This document shows, piece after piece, positions 1-5,589 of a stretch of 7,399 nucleotides of DNA (its first letter is position 1; each line of letters starts with the position of its first letter). The DNA is from an uncultured Collinsella sp. (GTDB lineage: Bacteria; Actinomycetota; Coriobacteriia; Coriobacteriales; Coriobacteriaceae): assembly GCA_902489955.1 (NCBI GenBank), contig CABUBY010000083.1, positions 1 through 7,399 of the forward strand. The letters run 5' to 3'. Both the position numbers and the translations under genes were made by a program. Under the pieces are notes generated by a model. The model had not been told where the DNA came from, did no database searches, and was given only the letters and a program-made list of their open reading frames with translations.

Positions 1-96
1 CCACGGCCACCACGATCGCCAAAGCCGCCGCGACCGCCACGGTCGCCGCCACGGCCACCACGGTCGTCACGGCCGCCGCGAGGACCGCGATCCTCG
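1..96 (-). repeat. Arg-Gly-Gly coding repeat
   Basis: This is low-complexity DNA built from CGT/CGC GGT/GGC codons, encoding repeated RGG and RGGD units in the tail of the acidic/RGG protein. Arg is spelled CGT or CGC and Gly GGT or GGC in varying order. The repetition is therefore kept at protein level as well as DNA level. The repeat is cut by the window edge, so its full length is unknown. Confidence 0.75.
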
Positions 97-686
97 TCCA
101 GGCCCATGGCGACGAGCGGAGCGATAACCTTATCGAGAGCGGCCATCAGCTCGGTGGCCTCCTCGTAAGAAAGCTCGGGCAGGAGCTTCTCCTTCTTGTT
201 GGCAAGCTCGACCAGGCCCTCAGCGGCATCCTCGGCAGCGAAGACAACGATCTTGCGCATATCGCCCTCGGCGTCATCGATGCGGCCGACCAGATCGGCA
301 GCCTCGGCCTCGGCCATCAGGCCATCGAGCTCACGAAGGCGCATGCCCAGCAGGTCGGACATTTCCTTCTGCTCCATCTTGGGCTTGAGGTCAAGAAGCT
401 TGATGGCGCGCTCGATGTTCGCCATGCGCTCGGCCTTGGCCTCCTCCTCCTTGGAAATAGCAAAGCGACGGCTACGCAGCAGGCGGGCGGCCTTCTGCAT
501 CTTGTCCATCAGCTCTTCGTCATCGTAATCAACGGCGGCCTCGACAACCTCGGCCTCCTCCTCGGCGGAAACCTCGTCAGCAGCCTCAACCTCGGCAGCT
601 TCGGTCTCCACGGTCTCGACTGCCTCAACCTCGGCAGCCATGGTCTCGTTCTCGGTCTCGTTCATGATCTCTTCGTTCTCAGACAT
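1..686 (-). CDS. Acidic/helical protein with RGG-rich C-terminal tail (partial, runs off left edge)
   Basis: This reading frame starts at ATG 684-686 and stays open to the window edge, giving 228 residues with no stop. AAGGAG lies at 691-696, four bases upstream, and supports the start. Residues 1 to about 60 are dominated by Glu, Ala and Val. Residues about 60-195 are rich in Glu, Lys, Arg, Leu and Met and look alpha-helical, possibly coiled coil. From about residue 197 the chain becomes a run of RGG, RGGD and GGFGD units that continues past the edge. RGG boxes are known to bind RNA and occur in bacterial DEAD-box helicases and single-strand-binding proteins, but no helicase, cold-shock or Sm motif is visible here. 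There is no signal peptide or membrane segment, so it should be cytoplasmic. I do not recognise the family. RNA binding or condensate formation is inferred from composition only. The gene lies downstream of the MFS gene on the same strand, 152 bases away. Confidence 0.8.
   Translation of the reverse strand, partial: MSENEEIMNETENETMAAEVEAVETVETEAAEVEAADEVSAEEEAEVVEAAVDYDDEELMDKMQKAARLLRSRRFAISKEEEAKAERMANIERAIKLLDLKPKMEQKEMSDLLGMRLRELDGLMAEAEAADLVGRIDDAEGDMRKIVVFAAEDAAEGLVELANKKEKLLPELSYEEATELMAALDKVIAPLVAMGLDEDRGPRGGRDDRGGRGGDRGGRGGFGDRGGR
583..638 (-). repeat. 17-base direct repeat, 39-base period, in acidic N-terminus
   Basis: The 17 bases at 583-599 recur exactly at 622-638. Both copies encode Ala-Ala-Glu-Val-Glu-Ala in the same frame, 13 codons apart. 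This looks like a small in-frame tandem duplication that lengthened the Glu-rich N-terminal segment. Confidence 0.7.
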
Positions 687-700
687 GAGACTCCTTCTTG

Positions 701-777
701 GCCCTCTCGGGCATCATCGCCCCATTCGCGGGGCCCGTCGCGCACTCTTTGCGCTTTAAACATTCATGCCTCTCGGC
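701..777 (-). promoter_or_regulatory. Structured 5' leader with four consecutive small hairpins
   Basis: Read on the minus strand, the leader of the RGG-tail gene can form four short hairpins before its ribosome binding site. The first is GCC-GAGA-GGC (768-777). The second is GCGCA-loop-TGCGC (740-754). The third is GCCCC-loop-GGGGC (719-734). The fourth is GCCC-GAGA-GGGC (701-712). Hairpins one and four both close a GAGA loop, which fits the GNRA tetraloop pattern. The last ends four bases before the AAGGAG. Whether this is a regulatory leader, a binding site for the protein itself or chance in GC-rich DNA cannot be settled by eye. No convincing -35/-10 pair was found upstream. Confidence 0.35.
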
Positions 778-838
778 AAAACGTCCATTAGTTTATGGTG
801 TCGCCATCCAATCTAGCTGCAGAATCTATGTGCACACA

Positions 839-2254
839 TTAATGCGACATGTGTGACTCGCGACGAGCGTACACCAGCGACGCCACGAACCCGACCACGG
901 CAATTACAGCCGCTACACGCACGGCAGCTGCAAATCCAATCGCTTGGGCAACGTCTGTCGCAGCGCCAGCGGCGCCGGCGGTCGCAGCAGAACTCGAGAG
1001 CAGGCCGATAAACAGGGACGGGCCAAACGATGCGGCAATCATGTTCCACGTGTTGAGCAATGCCGTTCCGTGGGGATGCTCAGCGGCAGGCAGCGTCTCC
1101 AAGCCGGCCGTTTGCGAGGGGCTCAACACCAAACCAACTCCGGCATACACCACAACGGTCAGTGCCACGACGACGCCGATGTTCATGCTTGCCGCCGTCA
1201 TCGAGATGGCAGTCTGCCCCACGGCAATCAGGGCAAAGCCGACCGGCAGCAGCGGCCATGCGCCACGGGCGTCCATCACGCGTCCGCCCACAATCGAGGT
1301 CACGGCGTTGCAGGCAATTGCCGGCAAAATGAGCAGGCCCGCAACAAGTGCGGTCATGCCGTATGCGCCCTCAAAATAGAGCGGCAACAAAACGCTCATC
1401 GAGAACGTCGTCATCATCGACACCACCACAAGCAGACACGCAGGCCAAAAACGAACGCTCGCCATGGGACGCACGTTAAGCACCGGATGCTCGAGCTTGA
1501 GCTGGCGGGCCGCAAACAGGCCGAGCAGCACAACGGCAGCGAAAAGCGTCACGATACCGGCAATCAGATTGGTCGAGAACTCGCCTACGGAATACACAAA
1601 TGCCGTAATACCGGCGGCGAGCAAAACAACCGACAGAATATCAAGCGTGGCGTTCGAACGCTCTCCGACATTCTGAACAAGCTTTACGCCCGCCGCAGCG
1701 ACCACAATGCCGCCCACCAGCGGCACTACGAACACCGCCCTCCAGCCAAACAACGTGCACATAAGACCGCTGATCACGGGTCCAAACGCCGGCCCCAGCG
1801 TAATGCAGGCACCGCCCAGGCTCAGATACAGACCAAGCTTCTCGCGCGGGGCGCAAGACAGCACCACGTTCATCATGAGCGGGAACAAAATGCCCGATCC
1901 TGCAGCCTGCAAAATACGACTTGGCAGCAAAACGCTAAACGACGGAGCGACCAGGCACAGGACTTCGCCGGCGACCATGCATCCGCATGCGAAAAACAGC
2001 AGTTTGCGCGTCGAGAAACGGCCGGACAGGAAGGCCATGATGGCCGTAAAAATCGACGTCACGATCATGTAGCCCGAGACGAGCCACTGTGCCGTGGTGG
2101 CACTCACCGAAAAGGCTGCCATAATGTCGTGCAGCGCCACGTTAATGATGTTCTCGTTAAACGCGGCAACAAAGGCTGCAATATACATAACGACGAGAAT
2201 CGCCGCAGTGGCCGATGGCGTTACTTGAACTTGTTGCTGAGATTTGCTCCCCAT
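839..2254 (-). CDS. MFS efflux transporter, DHA2 (EmrB/QacA-like) family
   Basis: This 471-residue inner-membrane protein is built almost entirely of hydrophobic segments, and its length fits the 14-helix DHA2 drug/proton antiporters. Visible family motifs include NxxIINVAL at the end of helix 1 (residues about 33-41) and a helix-2 WLVSGY (57-62). A motif-A remnant, SGRFSTRK, lies in loop 2-3 (77-84). Motif B, RILQAAGSG, spans 112-120, and antiporter motif C, ending LGPAFGPVISG, lies around 146-162. The usual Asp of motif D1 is Asn33 and motif A lacks its Asp, so proton coupling or selectivity may differ. The frame is open far upstream, but the ATG at 2252-2254 is preferred because GGAAGG sits six bases before it and the family's N-terminus begins here. 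Everything further upstream overlaps the deformylase antisense. The family exports drugs or toxic metabolites using the proton gradient; the substrate is unknown. The divergent LysR gene is a plausible regulator. Confidence 0.9.
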   Translation of the reverse strand: MGSKSQQQVQVTPSATAAILVVMYIAAFVAAFNENIINVALHDIMAAFSVSATTAQWLVSGYMIVTSIFTAIMAFLSGRFSTRKLLFFACGCMVAGEVLCLVAPSFSVLLPSRILQAAGSGILFPLMMNVVLSCAPREKLGLYLSLGGACITLGPAFGPVISGLMCTLFGWRAVFVVPLVGGIVVAAAGVKLVQNVGERSNATLDILSVVLLAAGITAFVYSVGEFSTNLIAGIVTLFAAVVLLGLFAARQLKLEHPVLNVRPMASVRFWPACLLVVVSMMTTFSMSVLLPLYFEGAYGMTALVAGLLILPAIACNAVTSIVGGRVMDARGAWPLLPVGFALIAVGQTAISMTAASMNIGVVVALTVVVYAGVGLVLSPSQTAGLETLPAAEHPHGTALLNTWNMIAASFGPSLFIGLLSSSAATAGAAGAATDVAQAIGFAAAVRVAAVIAVVGFVASLVYARRESHMSH

Positions 2255-2260
2255 GCATTT

Positions 2261-2268
2261 CCTTCCTC
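2261..2268 (-). promoter_or_regulatory. Ribosome binding site fixing the MFS start
   Basis: On the minus strand this reads GAGGAAGG, six bases before the ATG at 2252-2254. It decides the start against the much longer open frame reaching 2665. A nearby ATG at 2256-2258 is out of frame. Confidence 0.65.
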
Positions 2269-2447
2269 TTGGAACGACAGTCGCATCGCCCCAGAGGAAC
2301 AGTCCAGGGCGAAAAATGAGCCCTAGACTTACGCCAGACGCCGTACACGACGAATCTGGCAACATGGTCCAACATCGAAAGATTGTAACGCGGACGCACA
2401 GCTTTCCTTCCGCGCTATTATTAAAAGTCCACGAAAGCATAAGACAT

Positions 2448-2453
2448 GAGGAG
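2448..2453 (+). promoter_or_regulatory. Ribosome binding site fixing the deformylase start
   Basis: GAGGAG lies six bases before the ATG at 2460-2462. It selects this start over in-frame upstream ATGs, which would add residues with no resemblance to deformylases and would run through the divergent promoter region. Confidence 0.7.
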
Positions 2454-2459
2454 CCCGCC

Positions 2460-2870
2460 ATGATTAAGCCCATCATGAAATCCGAGTTCTTTTTGCGTCT
2501 GCCTTCCGAAGACGCGGGACCCGACGATGCCGCAACCGGGCAGGATCTCCTGGATACACTCCACGAGCATGAGCGCGAGTGCGTGGGCCTCGCCGCCAAC
2601 ATGATCGGCGTGCGCAAACGCATCATCTGCGTAAAGGACGGCAACAGGACACTCCTGATGTACAACCCTCAGATTCTTGAGCAGGTCAATGCCTATCAGA
2701 CAAGCGAAGGATGCCTCTCGCTGATCGGCGAGCGTCCCTGTACCCGCTATCGCCGCATTAAGGTGGAGTATTTGGACGAGAACTTCGTTCACCGCATCAA
2801 AAACTTCTCGGGCTACACCGCCGAGATCATCCAGCACGAAATCGACCACTGCAACGGCGTCGTGGTTTAG
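2460..2870 (+). CDS. def: Short peptide deformylase (136 aa)
   Basis: Peptide deformylase removes the formyl group from the initiator Met of new proteins, using a metal ion. All three family motifs are visible. Motif 1 is GLAANMIG at residues 43-50, motif 2 is EGCLS at 83-87 and motif 3 is QHEIDH at 125-130. The metal ligands would be Cys85, His126 and His130, with Glu127 as the catalytic base. Motif 1 normally carries Gln at the position that is Asn47 here; as I recall, this GxAANMIG form is typical of a short deformylase subfamily in Firmicutes-like gut bacteria. At 136 residues the protein lacks the C-terminal helix of the E. coli type. It is probably co-transcribed with the LysR gene 36 bases downstream. 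Because it sits in an accessory setting rather than beside fmt, it may be a second copy. Deformylase assignment is firm; its role as housekeeping or accessory enzyme is open. Confidence 0.9.
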   Translation: MIKPIMKSEFFLRLPSEDAGPDDAATGQDLLDTLHEHERECVGLAANMIGVRKRIICVKDGNRTLLMYNPQILEQVNAYQTSEGCLSLIGERPCTRYRRIKVEYLDENFVHRIKNFSGYTAEIIQHEIDHCNGVVV

Positions 2871-2894
2871 GCCACCCGCCAAAATGAGGGTACC

Positions 2895-2904
2895 GGAGGC
2901 CTCC
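2895..2904 (+). promoter_or_regulatory. Palindrome covering the LysR ribosome binding site
   Basis: GGAGGCCTCC is a perfect 10-base palindrome whose first half is the Shine-Dalgarno sequence of the LysR gene. AGGG at 2887-2890 can additionally pair with CCCT at 2903-2906 just before the ATG. It could partly mask the ribosome binding site or be coincidental. Confidence 0.35.
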
Positions 2905-2906
2905 CT

Positions 2907-3830
2907 ATGGATATCAGCCGCTTTGGCGAATTCGCCATCTTAGCGCAGTCACGCACGTTTCTTGATGCGGCGGAACTGCTTTTCATGTCGCAATCAACCC
3001 TCTCCAAGCACATCATGGCAATGGAGCACGAACTCGGCTGCAAGCTCATCGATCGAAGCCAGCGCCACGTAACACTCACCGCGCAAGGCGAAGCGCTCCT
3101 CCCCTATGCGCAAAAAATTGCGACGCTTCAGCATCGCTATCTTGCCGCCATTCAAATAGGTGCAGGTGAGCCGCTCGAGCACCTCACCGTAGGTTCTATC
3201 CCCATTATGGCCCCTTATGGGATTACGGACGCCGTCATCGATTTTCAGCAGGCGAACCCCTCATATTCTGTCGAGCTCATCGAAGGCGAGGGCGACACAC
3301 TCAAGCGCATGCTCCTGCACGAGGACATTGACCTGGCCTTCATCCGTGACAGCGGCGCCATCGAGCCGGAGTTCAAAAAGATTCCCTTTACGACCGACCG
3401 GCTCGTGGCCGTCCTTCCGCTCGACCATCCACTCGCCGAACGTGACACCGTCGAGATAGACGACCTTATCGACGAGAATTTCCTCATGCTTCCCCAAGGC
3501 TCGTTCGTAAGCGAGCTCGTCCTTTCCCTTTGTCGCGAAGCTGGATTTGGCCCACGTGTTACGTTCACCGGCAAACGAGCCGAGAACATCATCTCTCTTG
3601 TCGCACGCGGCGCCGGTGTCTCATTCCTCATGCGCAAGCCGGCGGAATCGCTTACCAGCGGAAAGGTAGCCTTGGTGCCGCTTGAGCCCGCGACGACCTC
3701 CGAGGTCAGGCTCTACCTCAAGCGGAACGCCGCGCACTCGCAGGCGGTCGTCTCGTTCATTGGCTTCCTCCCCTACCGTCAGCTCCTGCAGGGCGACCGT
3801 GCGTCTTCCATCGCGGCACGACCGTCATAA
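2907..3830 (+). CDS. LysR-family transcriptional regulator
   Basis: At 307 residues this matches the usual LysR length. The N-terminal winged helix-turn-helix is clear: residues 3-25 give the FxxLAQSRTFLDAAELL pattern, and SQSTLSKHIMAMEHELG at 28-44 is the recognition region, followed by KLIDR and LTAQGEALLPYA. A linker helix leads into the effector-binding domain from about residue 90 to 295, with the periplasmic-binding-protein fold typical of the family. Within it, IDLAFIRD, LVAVLPLDHPLA and RGAGVSFLM are recognisable. GGAGG seven bases before the ATG supports the start. It lies 36 bases behind the deformylase gene with no terminator between, so they probably share a transcript. LysR proteins usually control a divergent neighbour, here most plausibly the MFS efflux gene, but the deformylase lies between, so autoregulation of the whole divergent unit is also possible. 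The effector is unknown. Confidence 0.92.
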   Translation: MDISRFGEFAILAQSRTFLDAAELLFMSQSTLSKHIMAMEHELGCKLIDRSQRHVTLTAQGEALLPYAQKIATLQHRYLAAIQIGAGEPLEHLTVGSIPIMAPYGITDAVIDFQQANPSYSVELIEGEGDTLKRMLLHEDIDLAFIRDSGAIEPEFKKIPFTTDRLVAVLPLDHPLAERDTVEIDDLIDENFLMLPQGSFVSELVLSLCREAGFGPRVTFTGKRAENIISLVARGAGVSFLMRKPAESLTSGKVALVPLEPATTSEVRLYLKRNAAHSQAVVSFIGFLPYRQLLQGDRASSIAARPS

Positions 3831-3892
3831 TCCCCGCTGCTCCACAACCGCAGACTTGTGACCGCAAACACGATGACAGCGGCACGAAACAC

Positions 3893-3933
3893 AAATATGC
3901 CTCGGGCAGCACGTCGCCGTCCGAGGCATATTT
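3893..3933. terminator. Bidirectional terminator between LysR and PTS genes
   Basis: The arms at 3893-3905 and 3921-3933 are perfectly complementary over 13 bases around a 15-base loop. The outer ends are A/T-rich (AAATAT and ATATTT), so a short U-rich stretch follows the stem in both directions. The two flanking genes converge on it, with stops at 3830 and 3954. This is the expected place and form for a shared rho-independent terminator. The T-tract is short, so efficiency may be moderate. Confidence 0.85.
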
Positions 3934-3953
3934 AATCAAAGTGCGCAGAAAGA

Positions 3954-5396
3954 CTAGTCCACCGAGATGTTGAGTGCCTTACCGCCCTCGTCCTTCTTGG
4001 TACCGATCACCATAGCGGCGACAAGAGCCAGAACGAAAGCGACCACACCGGAGATGACAAGGCCGATAAAGCCCGTGTCGATGCCGGCAGGGTTAATAAA
4101 GCTCGGGAAACCGAGCGGGCCGGAGGCGCCGAAGGCATAGAGCTTGGCACCCATGAGGCCGGCAATGGCGCCGCCTACACCAGCGGAAATAAAGGTTGCC
4201 CACATAAGGCGCTTACGCGGCAGCAAGATGGCGTAAAGCGCAGGCTCGTTGACACCGAAAATCGAAGAGACAAGGGCGGGAATGTTGACGGCAGCATTTT
4301 CCTCGGAGTCCTTGGTTCGGATGATCATGCCAAGCACAGCGCCGGCGATGGCACAACCGCCTGCATACACGAGCGGGTTAATGAGGTCATAGCCGTAGGT
4401 TGCGACATCGAGGAACCACAACGGGATGATGCCCCAGTGCAGGCCGAACATGACGAGCAGGCTCCAGAACGTGCCGATGACGAAGCCGGCGATGGCGGGT
4501 TGGAAGTTGATGAGCATCAGAATGATCTGGGCAACGATGTTGGAGAGGACCGTCATGACCGGACCGACCACAAGCAGGCCAAGGATGCCGCAAATGAGGA
4601 GCGTCAGGATGTTGGAGAAGAACGAGCTCACAAGCGCGGGCAGCGCGTTAGAAAGGGCCTTGTGCACCTTGGAGGCAATCCAGACGATAAAGATCGCAGG
4701 CAGAATCGTCGATGAGTAATTCTGCATGATCAGCGGGATGCCAAAAATATCACCGTAGACATTGGACTCGAAGACCGTACCGGCGCCGAGCGTGTAGAGC
4801 GGATCTCCGCCCATAAGGGCAACGAGCGTCGGATAGACGAGGATACCGCCGAGCGCCATTCCCATAACGGGCTTAAGTCCGAACTTCTTGGCCGACGTCC
4901 AGCCAATGATTAGCGGAAAGTAATAGAAGACCGAATCTCCGATTGCCGAGAGCGTCACATACGTATTGCTGTCCTTGGCAAGCCAACCGGCAACCGTGCA
5001 GAGCGCGAGCATCGACTTGATAAAGCCACCGGCCATAAGCACGCCAAGAACCGGTTGCAGAATCTCGGAGATGATGGCCAGCAGACGCGAGAATGGATCG
5101 CCCTTTTTGACGTCGTCGCCTTCATCGATATCGAGTGCGGGTTTGGAGTCGAACCCGCCAATCTGAACAAGGTCGTTGTAGACGGCCTCGACAGTGGCAC
5201 CAATCACGACCTGATACTGTCCGCCGGCCTGGATGACGTCAACGACGCCCTTCGTCGCCTTAAGCTCATTGGTCTGGGCGAGCGATTCATCCTTGAGGTG
5301 GAAGCGGAGACGCGTAATGCAGTGGCTCACGTCTAACACATTGTCTCGACCACCGACCTTTGTGATGATTTCATCGCAAAGCTTCTGGTATTTCAT
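3954..5396 (-). CDS. PTS EIIBC permease, beta-glucoside/sucrose/trehalose type, lacking EIIA
   Basis: This 480-residue inner-membrane protein imports and phosphorylates a sugar using phosphoenolpyruvate-derived phosphate. The EIIB domain spans residues 1 to about 85. It carries the phosphocysteine motif DVSHCITRLRF with Cys26, followed by the GVVDVIQAGGQYQVVIG segment. A charged linker (about 86-100) joins it to the multi-helix EIIC domain (about 101-470), which shows GLHWGIIPLW around 318-327 and GVNEPALY at 381-388. Both are conserved sites in the beta-glucoside group. Family members of about 620 residues carry a C-terminal EIIA. This one ends after EIIC in NISVD, so it must borrow an EIIA encoded elsewhere. 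The start at 5394-5396 has AAGGAG six bases upstream, and typical EIIB proteins begin here. In-frame ATGs at 5437-5439 and 5428-5430 are less likely. It lies downstream of two ceramidase-family genes on the same strand. The exact sugar cannot be read from sequence. Confidence 0.9.
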   Translation of the reverse strand: MKYQKLCDEIITKVGGRDNVLDVSHCITRLRFHLKDESLAQTNELKATKGVVDVIQAGGQYQVVIGATVEAVYNDLVQIGGFDSKPALDIDEGDDVKKGDPFSRLLAIISEILQPVLGVLMAGGFIKSMLALCTVAGWLAKDSNTYVTLSAIGDSVFYYFPLIIGWTSAKKFGLKPVMGMALGGILVYPTLVALMGGDPLYTLGAGTVFESNVYGDIFGIPLIMQNYSSTILPAIFIVWIASKVHKALSNALPALVSSFFSNILTLLICGILGLLVVGPVMTVLSNIVAQIILMLINFQPAIAGFVIGTFWSLLVMFGLHWGIIPLWFLDVATYGYDLINPLVYAGGCAIAGAVLGMIIRTKDSEENAAVNIPALVSSIFGVNEPALYAILLPRKRLMWATFISAGVGGAIAGLMGAKLYAFGASGPLGFPSFINPAGIDTGFIGLVISGVVAFVLALVAAMVIGTKKDEGGKALNISVD

Positions 5397-5589
5397 GGAA
5401 TTCTCCTTTTTCTGAGCGGGGTATAGCATCGATTTCATGCCTCCGTAGTCGACGTGAGAGGGCAAGGAACCCGCTTCCCCCTTTGAAATCCGCGGACGCA
5501 CGTACGCCCGGGATGCGAAACGGCAGAGAAGATGGAAGATGCCGATCACATGGCGGCGAGCCTCATTGGCCCATGTCACGCAATCAGGT
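5397..5589 (-). other. Intergenic spacer between broken ceramidase gene and PTS gene
   Basis: This 193-base gap contains one nested inverted repeat. ACATGG at 5548-5553 pairs with CCATGT at 5571-5576, with GCC/GGC (5560-5562/5568-5570) closing an inner TCATT loop. It has no U-tract, so it is not a convincing terminator, and it could be an operator or mRNA processing structure. No clear sigma-70 promoter was found. A TGAAATCGATGCTA stretch near the PTS start only partly fits a catabolite-response element. Whether the PTS gene has its own promoter is therefore unresolved. Confidence 0.3.
5403..5408 (-). promoter_or_regulatory. Ribosome binding site fixing the PTS start
   Basis: AAGGAG on the minus strand, six bases before the ATG at 5394-5396. 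It decides the start against an open frame that continues upstream to beyond 5690 and against two nearby in-frame ATGs. One of these has GGAGG only one base away, which is too close. Confidence 0.7.

Larger units (their letters stand above)
2255..2459. promoter_or_regulatory. Divergent intergenic region with inverted repeats (MFS / deformylase-LysR)
   Basis: This 205-base spacer must hold both divergent promoters. GCCAGA at 2333-2338 pairs with TCTGGC at 2355-2360, with an inner CGT/ACG pairing. CGCCC at 2287-2291 pairs with GGGCG at 2307-2311, with an inner GGA/TCC pairing. Both could fold in the MFS leader. A T-N11-A spacing typical of LysR sites runs from 2375 to 2387 and overlaps ATC-N4-GAT at 2374-2383; this is weak on its own. 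TATTAT at 2416-2421 is a possible -10 for the deformylase, and TACAAT (minus, 2382-2387) for the MFS gene. Neither has a good -35, so exact promoters are not called. Confidence 0.4.

Noticed and set aside
778..838. Possible terminator after the MFS gene or promoter for the RGG-tail gene.
   Set aside because: Only an 8-base palindrome TGTGCACA (829-836) without a U-tract is present, and TTGGAT (minus, 806-811) has no -10 at proper spacing. Neither signal can be called.
944..2326. A 460-codon open frame on the plus strand, antisense to the MFS gene.
   Set aside because: Its translation is rich in Arg, His, Gln and Asn with no domain pattern. The minus strand carries a clear transporter. Long antisense frames are expected opposite GC-rich codon usage.
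2255..2665. In-frame extension of the MFS gene upstream to 2665 on the minus strand.
   Set aside because: It would overlap the deformylase antisense and add residues with no transporter character. The ATG at 2252-2254 has a good ribosome binding site.
5426..5441. Possible catabolite-response element near the PTS start.
   Set aside because: The TGAAATCGATGCTA stretch misses several consensus positions, including the right half-site, so it is not supported.
5484..5513. Cluster of palindromic hexamers CCGCGG, CGTACG and CCCGGG.
   Set aside because: Such short palindromes are common in GC-rich DNA and do not combine into a longer symmetrical structure.
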